This document shows, one piece after another, positions 1-10,395 of a stretch of 28,284 nucleotides of DNA (within the stretch, counting starts at the first letter, position 1; each line of letters opens with the position of its first letter). The DNA is taken from positions 157,025-185,308 of the forward strand of contig NW_019776057.1 of NCBI RefSeq assembly GCF_001039355.2, given 5' to 3'. The translations under genes were made by a program, and so were the position numbers. The notes below the pieces were generated by a model. The model saw only the letters and a program-made list of their open reading frames with translations. It made no database searches and was not told where the DNA came from. Source of the DNA: Lingula anatina (lineage: Eukaryota; Brachiopoda; Lingulata; Lingulida; Lingulidae).

Positions 1-93
1 TTTTATCTCCAAAACTGGCAGAGATAGGTCCATAGTTACTATTGAAGTTGAATAGGAAGTCATATACTGGCAATCTAAATGTGACCTTAAAAT

Positions 94-106
94 TGACCTT
101 TGACCT
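94..106 (-). promoter_or_regulatory. Perfect DR1 nuclear-receptor motif in repeat
   Basis: The word TGACCT-T-TGACCT is, on the minus strand, AGGTCA-A-AGGTCA, the consensus direct repeat with 1-bp spacing bound by RXR heterodimers, HNF4 and COUP-TF proteins. Identical words recur at 538-550, 683-695 and 27954-27966, always inside the same repeat family. Binding is an inference from sequence only. Confidence 0.4.
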
Positions 107-537
107 ACTTTCCACCATGAACTGAACTTGCAAATTTTGCTTCCCTTCTATCTCCAAAGTTACGCTGTATCAAAAAGTATATATTGGTGGTGAAAGCAAA
201 ATGCGCAGTACGGTAATGGATAATAAATTTTGAACTCCAGAAAAATAAAACATAAGGCTTGGCAAAGCAGACAACTCATGGTCAAAAATGACATTATATC
301 ATCAAATTTTAACATCTCGAACTTCAAGACACTTCCCATTTCAAGAATTTTGACCAAAATTACCTTTTCTTTATTTTAATTAATTTTTTCTGTAGGAAAT
401 TTATGGCACATTATGGTAACTCCAAAATTATAACATTTAGTCCCTTATATCTCCAAAACTGGCAGAGATAGGTCCATAGTTACTATTGAAGTTGAATAGG
501 AAGTCATATACTGGCAATCTTACTGTGACCTTGAAAT

Positions 538-550
538 TGACCTTTGACCT
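538..550 (-). promoter_or_regulatory. Perfect DR1 motif, second tandem unit
   Basis: Same 13-bp DR1 word as at 94-106, at the same place in the second ~148-bp unit. Another half-site (TGACCT) lies a few bases upstream. Confidence 0.4.
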
Positions 551-682
551 ACTTTTCACCATGAACTGAACTTTGCAAATTTTGATTCCCTTTTATCTCC
601 AAAACTGGCAGAGATAGGTCCATAGTTACTATTAAACTTGAAAAGGAAGTCATATACTGGCAATTTACTGTGACCTTGAAAT

Positions 683-695
683 TGACCTTTGACCT
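683..695 (-). promoter_or_regulatory. Perfect DR1 motif, third tandem unit
   Basis: Third identical DR1 word, in the third tandem unit, again preceded by an upstream half-site in TGACCTTGAAAT. Confidence 0.4.
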
Positions 696-910
696 ACCTT
701 ACGATGAATTAACTTTGATTGTACCATTTTAAAATAAAAAAATTTTTTTGCATATTTTGAAAATTCTTGTTGATTGCATTTTTACAGCTTGTCAAGCACT
801 AAACTGGTGGCTGTGTCCCTTATTTTGTGTATGTGGGGGTCTATACGAATGCGCTTGCTCCAGCTGGTGGTACAATATTCGGAGGCGGTATCGCCTCTCT
901 GATCCTCTAG

Positions 911-948
911 TTATTTATTTATTTATGTATTTATTTATTTATTTATTT
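911..948. repeat. (ATTT)n microsatellite
   Basis: Slightly interrupted run of TTTA units (one TATG break). This is the first of several such runs, all reading TTTA on the + strand. The 949-1266 stretch that follows is AT-rich and looks like intron sequence upstream of the exon at 1267. I see nothing else in it. Confidence 0.85.
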
Positions 949-1266
949 TGGTGAATAGCAACATTTATAACATTTATTTATTAGATTTGAAGTAATATAT
1001 TTTAAGTTTCACAAATTTAGTCCCAAAAAATAAAAAGCACTGAGCATTTTATTGAATCATCATTGCTTTGCTTGAAAATTAATTCAGTTGATATGCTAAG
1101 TAGTACTAACAAAATTAACTTGCAGTAAATATATATGACTGATCACCATTTATTATTGAAATTTGTTAAACACAATCACCCTCCTTTACCTAGAATTATC
1201 AGTATGTTGTTCTTCTCTAATCAGATAACTGAGAATTACTGAATACTGTTTATGCTCTTTTTTCAG

Positions 1267-1398
1267 TATGACGATACAATTGTGGGAAGGACTGCTATTG
1301 TGGCCATAACTGGAATTTTTCTTCTAGTTGGACTTGGTGCCTATGCTGTGTTTGACGTCATGGAGCCTATATATGCAAAGCCATTGAAAAAACATTAA
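1267..1398 (+). CDS. Last coding exon of a small single-pass membrane protein (partial, unidentified)
   Basis: A pyrimidine tract and CAG (1264-1266) precede an open frame of 43 codons ending in TAA at 1396-1398. The peptide begins YDDTIVGRT, has one hydrophobic stretch (about residues 10-29, AIVAITGIFLLVGLGAYAVF) and ends in a short polar tail, AKPLKKH. This is the pattern of a C-terminal transmembrane anchor with a basic tail. Upstream exons lie outside the window. I do not recognise the family. The acceptor, the phase-0 open frame and a polyadenylation signal 410 bp downstream agree with a real terminal exon. It reads toward SNX4 on the same strand and is separated from it by about 1.4 kb. 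Confidence 0.6.
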   Translation, partial: YDDTIVGRTAIVAITGIFLLVGLGAYAVFDVMEPIYAKPLKKH

Positions 1399-1830
1399 AA
1401 ACAGATAAATACATCATCATTTATTTATGTGTCATGTGCATGGAACACCCAGTCCTTCAGCCTTATAAGATGCCTGTTGTAAACAATTTTTCCTGTCTTA
1501 AAGCTCTGGAGCATATCCCAGAATGTAAGTCTTTGTTGTTCAGTAGCAGGAAAGGAGTTGGGACAATTAAAGCAAAATGTGTTAAAAGCAAAACCAACTT
1601 AGATTCTTGTTGATAATGATGACACTTTTTCTGCAGTCCCAGTTGAAGTGGTGTTACAGTTAAACACAGTTACACTGGTGACATATCTTAAAGAATTTGG
1701 ACCACTGTATTGAATTTGTGGTGGTTGCAATGTTGTAATTGGTTTTGACAGTGTCTTGTACAGTAGCATAACAAGGCTGTTGCATTAAGGTAGTGTTGAT
1801 AATTGTAAATAAACCTTTTTATAAAAGCAT
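1399..1830 (+). other. Probable 3' UTR of the membrane-protein gene
   Basis: No competing coding frame follows the stop at 1396-1398. The first canonical AATAAA is at 1808-1813, followed by a GT-rich stretch (TTGTCTGTTTC) typical of a cleavage region. This would give a 3' UTR of about 430 nt. Confidence 0.5.
1808..1813 (+). terminator. AATAAA polyadenylation signal
   Basis: Canonical hexamer about 410 bp after the stop of the exon at 1267-1398, with a T/GT-rich element within 25 bp downstream. Confidence 0.5.
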
Positions 1831-2814
1831 TGTCTGTTTCATTACTTATACTTTTGTACGTGTTTGTGCGTGTATTTACAGTCTGCACATGAATGTCAGA
1901 TGTTGAATATTCCAAATTAAATCCAAATTCTGAAAAAGATAAGAGAAACTGATTCTGGGGTATTAAACATATGCTTTGCTTGAATTTGGTAGGCACTTTT
2001 AAACTAGAAATATTATATTGCCTTGATAAAAAATTATAGTTACTTGTACTGGCCTGAATGTGTGATTACCAAAGACCTTTACTGATTTCACATAAATAGT
2101 AACGTAATTAAATGTGGATAATTGTGGTATTATTTTGCAATGCCTGAAACATAAAAAATGTTTAAAAAATGAAAAGAAAAAAAATACTTAATGAACAAAT
2201 CTATGATGTGTCAAGGCAATGTTAAGAGCTTTTTGGAGTAATTTTGACGTTTACCACGTTTGATACCATGCCCCCTCAAATTCTCATCATCTACATTCAG
2301 GTTTTTCTGACTTAATGAAGAGATAGCCAACTATTTAAACTACTTTAAAACCTCACTCTTATAGCTAGTTTTATGAGGAACACGTTAGATGCGTCATTTT
2401 ACTCCTCTGTATTTGAAGCGCATGTAGGACTCGTAGCTTTGATTAACATGTACCTGAGTTTCAGTACATTTGGTTTAACGTGTCCTGGACTTGAAAAATC
2501 ATTTAAAAAAAAAAAAAAGAAAGGCTAATAGAAAATAATTAACAGACCAAGACAACTGTAAGTTGCAAGTTTTTTCTATGGCATATCTTGCTTCTGTTGA
2601 TGTGTGTATTCTCAAGAGGCTTTGCCACGCCCCCATTAATTTTCCTCCTTTTACGTACTTTAAATGGAACTTCGTATTTTTATCATTCTTAGTATTTCTT
2701 TTATTCTTATCAGTTTATTCTTATTCTTATCAGTTACCATCACGCTAATTATCATCACAATAAGAGCAGCTTCTTACTAATATTACGACAATAATAGGTA
2801 TTACGACATCAAAA
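1831..2814. other. Intergenic interval and putative SNX4 promoter region
   Basis: AT-rich with a poly(A) run near 2505-2518 and no supported gene. A GCCACGCCCCC word at about 2624-2634 resembles a GC/KLF-Sp box. It is the only GC-rich spot before the SNX4 start, about 210 bp upstream. No TATA box is convincingly placed. Confidence 0.35.
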
Positions 2815-2883
2815 ATGTCAGTGGGTACTAAATGTCAAAGATGGCCGACGAAGGGGAGAACGAAGTCTATTCACAAGACATAA
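2815..2883 (+). CDS. Possible upstream ORF overlapping the SNX4 start
   Basis: An ATG with A at -3 opens a 22-codon frame that overlaps the SNX4 start codon (2841) out of frame. It ends with TAA at 2881-2883, whose last A begins an ATG (2883-2885) that is Met15 of SNX4, in frame. The geometry allows termination-reinitiation at Met15. It matters only if transcription starts upstream of 2815, which the sequence does not show. Confidence 0.25.
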   Translation: MSVGTKCQRWPTKGRTKSIHKT

Positions 2884-5206
2884 TGGTGGATAGCAAAGAG
2901 GAGGGAGAAGCATTACCAAAGAGTGAACCTAAGGTAAAAAAAAAACATGTGACATTGTATTCAATTAGTACAAGTAAATCTAATTATGATTCGTAGGGAG
3001 TGGATACCAGTCTATGGATTCAGCAGGGTCAAACACCTATTCAAAGTCAGACTTCGCAATTATTTTGATTCAATGAATCCCAATATATTCAGCTTTTTTG
3101 AAAAATTGACAGTGAAAAGGAGCCTTATGAAATGTGTGTAATTAATGACAGAAAGTTGTTAGGGTTATAGGCATATGGCAATTCTCCTTTAATTTTTATA
3201 GAAAAACTTACTAAAATGGATGGAGATCACATTGTCAGAACCCGAGAGGCGTGTTGGGATCTCCATGAAGATGCAGGAGACATACATGGTCTATCTGATA
3301 GAAACAAAGTGAGGAATTTGATGTTATTTCAAATGGCTACTGTTATTACCGTTTATTTATTTATTTATTTATTTATTTATTATTTCAATTCTACAGTAAA
3401 AGTATGGTCTTTTTAATTAGTTTAGAATGTATGATTTTATCAGTGTTTTTATTTTTAACAGTACTTAAAAAACACTTCCAAGGTGGAGATTTGAGGAGCA
3501 TTATTTGTATTTTCAATTTTTTATAATAAGATTATGTTTGTTTTATAAGCATATTCACAAAAATCCTTGCAATCTTATATTGGTCTGAGTGTTTTATTGT
3601 TTATGTTTGGTCTCCATGTTTTATTTTCTAGAATAACTGATGAAACAGTAGAAGGTTATGGTGATCCACCTACTTCTATATGGAGAAGATACAGTGAGTT
3701 TGAAATGCTGAGAAACTACTTAGAAGTCATGTACCCTTTTGTGGTTGTGCCTCCTCTACCAGAAAAGAAGGTAAACTTTGCTTATTCAATTATATAGAAA
3801 GGAACGCTTTTTTTAGTTTTCAACATGAGTCATTATGGTTATTATTCTTGACCAGTCCATCCAGGTCATTTACCTAGTGAAAGGTTGGAACTGTAATGTT
3901 GGTCAGTTGCTAATATAAGTTTTCAGTCTCGGAGTTATATGCTTCTCATTATTGTTCCTCTTGAATCTTTGATGAGTGTGTGGTGCATGCGTATAGTTGC
4001 ATGTGCAAACACACAAGCATATATGCATTAAGACATATGCACATGAACTGAGTTGGGTATTTTCATAAAGATTGCTTGAAATTGATTGAAAAGAAATAAA
4101 TAATAATCAGATTAAAATGTCTTTTTTTCCAGGCCACATTCACTTGGCAGAAGTCAACTACAGATAAATTTGATCCAGAATTTATTGAGAGGAGGAGAGT
4201 TGGCTTAGAGGTAAGTCATCCATTTACAGTGATCATTCTCATATGCATATGTAAAGTTAATGATTTCAAAAACTGTTTATCAAGGATTGATAAAGATGGA
4301 ATTCTTCATATATAAAGGAAGGCACTGCAACTTCAGTATTTCTGAAAAGAAGAAGAACAGATTTATACTGCTCATTTATTATAATTAAGTGTTTCATGTT
4401 TTTCTTTCAGAATTTTGTTTTAAGAGTAGCATCTCACCCATTAATGTCTCAAGATGAATTATTCAGGGATTTTCTCAAACAGGTCTGTCACATTTCACAA
4501 AGTCATAATAATATAACCTTATCCAAATTCTTCCCTAAAAGTAATTATTATTGATATACAAATTTACAAGTACAGTTTTTGGGGATAATGTGTTGTAAAG
4601 AAATAGTTCTTATAATCAGTGTCATTCCAGTTCATTTGTGCCTATCTCCACTTCCAGCCTACAGTTAAATTGTTATTCTCTGTACTCTTGGAAAAAATCA
4701 GAACTGTAGAGTAGATAATTTTCATTCTTTCTTCAGTTAGCCAAACAATTCTAGCTTATTGAGATACCATACATTTAGTTGTATGTATGAATGTAACTGA
4801 CTTCGGAGTTCCCTATTGATCATATGCCTTACGAGAAAAGTTCCCTTCTTATATCATTATGTGTTGATTGTTCTAGGAAGAGGGGTGGAGAGAAAAACTA
4901 ATTGAAACTGGATACCAAGCAAAGGTATGCTTTTATGTTTTAATCAAATTGCTGAGAGTTTAGGGTAAGTTGCTTGTTGACTTTATCTTTAAAATGAAAA
5001 TTGTGCTTTCCAATTAGTAATACATATAAATGGATTATTATTTAGCATTATTATAATCATATTTGTAATTTAGGGTGATTCAAAACTGCGAACATTGAGT
5101 GCTTCCTATAGAATTAAGAAGCCAGACTCCAGGTTTGAAGAAATGAAGAGTTACAGCAATGAGTTGCAGTCTCACATTGGAAATGTACTGAAAATTAGAG
5201 CTGTAA

Positions 5207-5258
<52 letters not shown>

Positions 5259-7622
5259 GATTGTTCATTTACATTTCTTTTACTGTCTGAAATAGGAAAG
5301 ACATGCTTCATATCTGTATCATGTGCATACATCCACATAACTGTATTAAAAAAACTTAATGCTTTTCATTTTAGAAAGTGCCAGACTACACATTTTGAAA
5401 ATCAGATTATAATATGTAACCACTTTCTGTCAGTATAGGTTTATTTTTTGGTTTTTTGTTTCATTTAGAAATTATGTGACAGGCTGTATGCATATCACAA
5501 AGTTAATGCCAACTACGGCCGTGTCTTCAGTGAGTGGAGTGCTCTTGAGAAAGAAATGGCAGATGGTTTACAAAGTGCTGGACATTTTGTTGACGTGTAA
5601 GTGTTATTTAGAACAATCTAATTCTGGGGTAGCACTAGCAATTTTTTTTTTTTTTTTTTTGCTTAGCCAAATCACCACATTTTTGTCAATTTCTTATCAA
5701 AATGGTTAGAATTTGGCTAAAACAAGTAAAATCAGGCCCTTTTTCTATAGCCAATTTAAGCATTTGGCTAAACTGGCGAGTGTTAGCGCTACCCCAGTAA
5801 TTTTTTCTGTGTCCTTTTTCTCCTATGTCCAGTCCAGTGTTTTTGAAAGCAAAATAGCATTTGTTACTGGATTGAGAGACTGTTGCATTGCCACATTACA
5901 GAACTTTAATACAATACTGCATGAAACCAGTCTCTCTGGCAGCCTTAAATAAGATGCTCTGTGCCCAGGGCCTCTCTTTGCCCAGGCCTGTAGATGGATA
6001 CCAAGTGTGTATCCATTCCATGGAGTGTAAGATCTTTCATTTGCTTCATGCAACAGAAACAAGGGACAACCAGCAGATTTCCGACTGTTTGGGAGCTAAA
6101 AAATATCATTGGCCTAGACGGCCCCCATTTTTTTCCAACTTTTTCACTAAGTGGCAGTCTCATCCCTGCAAGCCTTTTAAAAGGATTTTGCCTTGTATTT
6201 TCAGGTATGCTTCATCCATAGATGCTCTGTTAGAGGATGAAGAACAGTTTGCAGATCAACTGAAGGAGTATTATGCTTTCTGTGATGCTGTAAGGAACGT
6301 CTGCAGGAGACAAGAGCTTGCTCAACTCAACATGGAGAAAGCTGAGGAAAACTTAACTTATAAAAGGAATCAGAGGGACCAGCTGGTAGGTGGTATCTTA
6401 TTGTGAGATTTGATAAATATGAAGATTGTGAGATTTGATAAACATGAAGATAAAAAAAATAAATAAATTTATCTGTTTTATGATTATATTAAACTTTTTT
6501 TTTTTTTGTTAAGGATAGAAAGCTAACACTGCTTCACAATAACTAATGTTGAATAAGTCTGCAGTCGAATCTCTTACAAACCTATGCAAATTATGGACTA
6601 ATCCATGTGGAACTTATGAGTACATTTTATTTTACGTTTACCAGGCAGAAGGTAAGACATCGGGTTTGTCATTGACTGGACTGAAGAGCAAACTGTTTGG
6701 AGGAGACACGGCAGAGCAGAGAGAAGAGAAGCTGAAAGTTTTGGATGAACAGATCAAGGAAGCAGAGGCACAGGTCAAGACACAGACAGAGGAGGCAAGG
6801 TATGGTACAGAGCTCTTCTGTCCTTCCTTTGTTGATACTAGAATTGTGAACTCTGTAAATTCTCCATATTGCATCAGTGTTTGTAGAATTTAAGCCTTTG
6901 TTTCCTCCACCACTACTTCTTTTGGTTTCAGACAGTGGAAAGCACTTGTTTCAAACATTTTAATATATTACAAGATATATAATGCCCAGAAACAGTTTTT
7001 TACACAAACTATTTGTCATTCAGAATTTTTCTTATCAAACTTACTAAAACTAGAAATAGATCATAATTTAGGAATATATTTATTTTGTCAGGATTTTGTG
7101 AAAGATTATTGATATAATAAAGTGTGAATTAAAGCAGGTCAGGTAAAGTGGAAAATCCTTCTGCCTCTCCGTATATCACAAAAGTTACATTAGAATTTCT
7201 AAGTTTCAGGTTAAGCATGCCCTAGATAAGATTTATCATTATTTATTTATTTATTTTGTGGGGATGGTATACTCGGGTTTAAAAATGCTCAACAAAAGAG
7301 TTATGTTTATTAAGTTACCTAAATATGTTAACCAAAAAAGAAATAATTAGAAATTAAAATATTTTAAGACTTATAACATTTCCTGGAGATTTTCAAATGT
7401 CGGCGATATTAAGGTCTAATACCCATTGTTTTATTTGCAGAGAATTTGTTAAAGATGCACTGCAGGATTTGGAGAGGTTCCAGAGACAGAAGGTCAAGGA
7501 CTTGAAGGAGAGTTTCACCAATTATGCCTTATTTCAGATTGAGAGATGTAAAAAGGTAAATTTTAAATTACTTCAAAATTGTGAAAAAAAAGAAAAATTA
7601 ACAATGATTTTCAGGCTACCTA

Positions 7623-7687
<65 letters not shown>

Positions 7688-7819
7688 GTTTCATCTTGAT
7701 TAATGATAAAAGCCATGTGTTTATATCTTTATAAAGTGAACATATTGTTAAGATGCCATTTTATATTTTAGGGCATAGAAGTATGGCAGAAAACAAGAGA
7801 GTGTTTTGAGAAGATGTAA
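2841..7819 (+). CDS. SNX4: Sorting nexin 4 (PX-BAR), complete, 12 coding exons
   Basis: Exons: 2841-2933, 3202-3308, 3632-3770, 4133-4210, 4411-4482, 4877-4924, 5074-5202, 5469-5596, 6205-6385, 6645-6799, 7441-7555, 7772-7819. All junctions are GT-AG and all phases join, giving 430 residues against 450 for human SNX4. The PX domain is at about residues 35-165, with RRYSEFE (85-91), the PPLPEKK loop (107-113) and RRRVGLE (133-139), the usual PI3P-binding arginine regions. The BAR helices follow from about 200 to 430 (NYGRVFSEWSALEKEM in exon 8; VYASSIDALLEDEEQFADQL across exons 8-9; terminal CFEKM). The family acts in endosome-to-recycling retrieval on tubular endosomes and in autophagy. I chose the ATG at 2841 for its strong context (AAGATGG, also YY1-like). 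An in-frame ATG at 2832 would add MSK. No frameshift or stop is seen. Confidence 0.96.
3352..3381. repeat. (TTTA)n microsatellite in SNX4 intron 2
   Basis: Uninterrupted TTTA run in the intron between exons 2 and 3. Confidence 0.85.
5211..5255. repeat. (CT)n microsatellite just inside SNX4 intron 7
   Basis: About 22 CT units begin eight bases after the exon 7 donor (GTAAGT at 5203). In the transcript this is a long CU tract next to a 5' splice site, the kind of tract bound by PTB-type splicing repressors. Exon 7 is 129 nt and phase 0-0, so skipping it would keep the frame. Confidence 0.9.
5624..5797. mobile_element. Short inverted-repeat element (MITE) in SNX4 intron 8
   Basis: The left end CTGGGGTAGCACTAGCA is mirrored at the right by TGTTAGCGCTACCCCAG. 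A second internal pair, GCTTAGCCAAAT and GCATTTGGCTAAAC, extends the inverted repeat. A poly(T) run (about 5641-5660) lies in the left arm. TAATT flanks both ends (5619-5623 and 5798-5802), consistent with a 5-bp target duplication. The element is 174 bp with no coding capacity. The superfamily is not assigned. Confidence 0.75.
7246..7257. repeat. Short TTTA run in SNX4 intron 10
   Basis: A brief TTATTTATTTATTTA-type tract in the 641-bp intron between exons 10 and 11. Nothing else in that intron is recognisable. Confidence 0.5.
7627..7684. repeat. (CT)n microsatellite in SNX4 intron 11
   Basis: About 29 CT units on the sense strand, starting roughly 70 bp after the exon 11 donor and ending about 85 bp before the last-exon acceptor. 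Confidence 0.9.
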
Positions 7820-7961
7820 ATCACCAACCACTGTCATTTTATAAGCTATGTTTGATGATGAGATTGGACCAGTGAAATATCCAAAGACCATTCCCATAGC
7901 TTATATATTAGTTTATTGTCGGGATGCAAGGCAGTTGTGTGGAATAGACTCATTGTGTCTT

Positions 7962-7996
<35 letters not shown>

Positions 7997-8359
7997 NAAG
8001 TTAATTATTGTCAATGCATGTCAATGTGTGCTTGATAATGTACATACTTAAACTGTGTGATATGTGTTTGTTAAAGCATTTAAGATATTTCTCAGTAGTT
8101 ATTAAATGTAAAATTTTAGCTGGATAAAAATATGCATGGCTGATTTTAGAGGTATACGTTCTTTGTAATGTATGAGAATCAGTAATGACAGAATTACTTG
8201 TCATTCTGCTGTAAAATATTAATTAGACTCATTGAAATGACAGTTTTAGGTTCTTGTCTTAATCTATTAAAGTAAGCAATTACAGTATATCTATATATAC
8301 AGTAGGAGTGTTACATATGCATACACTGTTCAGATCTTAAACAGCTTTTTCATCACATA
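7820..8359 (+). other. SNX4: Proximal SNX4 3' UTR
   Basis: Follows the TAA at 7817-7819. It contains a TTTA microsatellite (7961-7996) and a single N at 7997. No canonical AATAAA occurs before 8792; only ATTAAA variants appear (for example near 8102 and 8267). The transcript may end at one of these or run into the repeat starting near 8360. Confidence 0.5.
7961..7996. repeat. (TTTA)n microsatellite ending at an N
   Basis: Uninterrupted TTTA units abut the single unknown base at 7997, so the repeat length there is unresolved in the assembly. Confidence 0.85.
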
Positions 8360-9210
8360 TTTAGTGATTGTAATTACATGCTGTACATTTTGGCCATGTT
8401 TTAATTATCTAATAATTGTGCAATAAGCTGGGCTTGTCATATCTCATTTGCATTAGATATGCTTCAGAGAAACACATTTGTCATGAGCAATACAAGGAAT
8501 TCGTCATAATATATTTACTAGTATGATAAAAATCTCTGCCACGCCTGCATTTGAATAGTCGAGAAATACTGCTCTATCTTGTCGATTTGGTGAAATCATT
8601 TGTGTATATTTTTGATAAACCTCATAGAGTCCTGTTTATTACATTTGATAGCTATTCAGCAGGTGTGTATGCAAATGTGAACGTGATCAATTTCCTGTTA
8701 ATATTTACTGGTTTTGGAAAGGTGCCCTACATTTCATGATATTTGAGTCTTCTATATATAATATTATACTTTGTCTGTGAATCAATACTCAAATAAATTG
8801 ATCCTTTGGATGGAGATTATTAAAGTGATGATACTTGCCTTATTGAAAATCTTTGAAGTGTTATACATTGTAACCTAAGTTTTGCACAACATAAATTTCA
8901 GAATGCTGGATCTATCCATGTAAAAATTTAGTTTGTAATAATTATTTAGTGTTTTTCATTTGAGATTACAGAACAAAATTTGATTTTGTTTTTGTAGCTT
9001 TTTATGTACAAAATAAAAGTATTCAATTTAAAAAAAACATTTATTTTATGGATATTTTAAAATAAAGATTTAGGTGCTAATTTTACAAATAATACAATGG
9101 TATGTATGTGTGCATCTGTCACAGTGAATAAAAAACCGATGAAGACAATTTTCAGCATTCTTATTGCATTATAAAAACAATGATATTAGATTGAAAAAAA
9201 ATGTTTCCTG
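8360..9210 (+). mobile_element. Interspersed repeat family 2, copy A (full-length type)
   Basis: It aligns along its length with 20274-20700 and with 20750-21535. Shared landmarks in order: GTGATTGTAATTACATG, GCAATACAAGGAATTCGTCA, AAAATCTCTGCCAC, TTACATTTGATA, TCAATTTCCTGTTAA, GAATGCTGGATCTATC, AAATAATACAATGG, GCATTCTTAT, TTAGATTGAAAA. It is much more diverged from those copies than they are from 23723-24611. It contains AATAAA at 8792-8797 and 9012-9017, so it may supply the SNX4 polyadenylation site. No transposase or reverse transcriptase frame is visible, and the 62-codon frame shared with copy B is not supported as a gene. Confidence 0.65.
8792..8797 (+). terminator. First canonical AATAAA after the SNX4 stop
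   Basis: Located 973 bp past the stop and inside repeat copy A. Further AATAAA words follow at 9012-9017 and beyond. Which one is used cannot be told from sequence. Confidence 0.35.
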
Positions 9211-10395
9211 CAAAAAAAAAAAAAAAAAAAAAAATTCAAGTCAATAACTACGCTGGTTTGTTGTCAGTAGTCATGTTACAAAAGAGGCCCTAGTTTTAGA
9301 AATTTTGGGTTATTTTATTTATTTTATTTATTTTTTAAAAAATTATTTATGTATGTATTTATTTATTTATTTATTTATTTATTTATTGGAAATTGCTAAT
9401 TTAATAAATCTGGGATGAAACCTTTTGATTTTGATTTTGATAATGTTCACAGTTTATTTGTAAAAAACATTCCTAAAGTTCTGAAGTATTTACGTGTATC
9501 AGAGAGGCTTGGAGAGTGCCTCACAGACGGGTGAAGCATATCAACTATATTCAAACTGCAACACTGGTCATTAATCAAGATCCATCTTGACAGGCTCAAA
9601 TTTCCCGTTAACTATTAACGTGACATTAAGTGTGTTGTCAAATAACTTGTCCTGATTGGCCCTGGGTGCACTACTGTGCAAAATAAAAGAATCTAATAAG
9701 TCAAGGGCACTCAGAGATATATATTTAACTTATGTTGATGCCTAGCTGGTAAACGTAAACCTTGACGCTTAAGAAAACCAACGCTTAGAGCTATGGAATT
9801 CCTTCGTTCACAACATTAAGAATGACAAAGAAAAGTTGAATTATCTTTGAACCACCAGATTTTAAAGTAAATTAAGGTGTGAAAACCAATTCCATTTAAC
9901 TTTCCCCCATATTTTAAAAATAACTTTTTGTTTATTTCGAACTGAAATTTATCTCAAAGTTAATTTTTTAATTTCTATTAAAACTCATATTTTTACAACT
10001 TCAATTTTTGGTTGCAATGATTTTGAATAAATTTATGACATTATTGCATCGATCTTTGTACTTGCAATGTTTTTATAATGCTACATTTATTCTTATAAGC
10101 AAGTCTTTGCTCTACTGGTATTTAGCAATTGTATTATTATTAATTTTTTTTACTAGATTTTGCCCTATTAAACAGCTGTATTAATTGGGAACTTCCAACA
10201 TCCAACTGGTACAGATTTATAACAAACGTGACACTGAGGCAGTTGCCAGATTTTTTTTTTTTTTACTTAAAATGGGCGGTGATAAAATCATCTCCATAGA
10301 TTGTAATCCACCAGTTGTTCCTAGTCGAGGCAAACCCATCCACATTCCAATCCTAGCCTACCTGTTTCGTTCTTCAAACCGTTTCATGGACATAG
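9211..10395. other. AT-rich intergenic sequence
   Basis: Opens with a poly(A) run (about 9212-9233), then a degenerate TTTA/ATTTT array (9311-9387). The remainder shows no supported gene, no tRNA-like sequence and no clear repeat. A poly(T) run lies near 10252-10264. Confidence 0.5.
9311..9387. repeat. Degenerate (TTTA)n/(TTTTA)n array
   Basis: TATTTTATTTATTTTATTTA, then an AT-rich break, then a regular TTTA run to 9387. Confidence 0.8.

Larger units (their letters stand above)
1..873 (+). mobile_element. Right-hand part of palindrome-ended repeat, copy 1
   Basis: This stretch holds at least three copies of a ~148-bp unit that opens with ATCTCCAAAACTGGCAGAG and closes with a TGACCTTTGACCT word: about 1-140, 441-590 and 591-715, with more diverged material between. 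After the last unit the sequence (GCATATTTTG, then GCATTT, then CTTGTCAAGC, then ACTGGTGG) matches the right part of the repeats at 24612 and 27571. The copy appears to end near 873 with GCTGGTGGTAC, the reverse complement of the GTACCACCAGC that begins the other two copies. The left end lies outside the window. I see no transposase, so it would be a non-autonomous element. The class is unresolved. Confidence 0.6.

Noticed and set aside
1-715. Regularly spaced repeats that could suggest a CRISPR array.
   Set aside because: The repeated unit is ~148 bp without short repeats and unique spacers, and this is animal nuclear DNA.
5888-6406. A 172-codon open frame covering SNX4 exon 9 plus upstream sequence.
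   Set aside because: Only the part from 6205 matches SNX4. The upstream part is intron with a proper acceptor at 6203-6204.
8551-8739. A 62-codon frame in repeat copy A that parallels the 62-codon frames at 20466-20654 and 23825-24013 and might look like a conserved small protein.
   Set aside because: In copy A the frame starts at TTG, not ATG. Differences between copies often change amino acids. The matching frame in copy C is broken by a deletion and stop. The similarity is explained by shared repeat ancestry.
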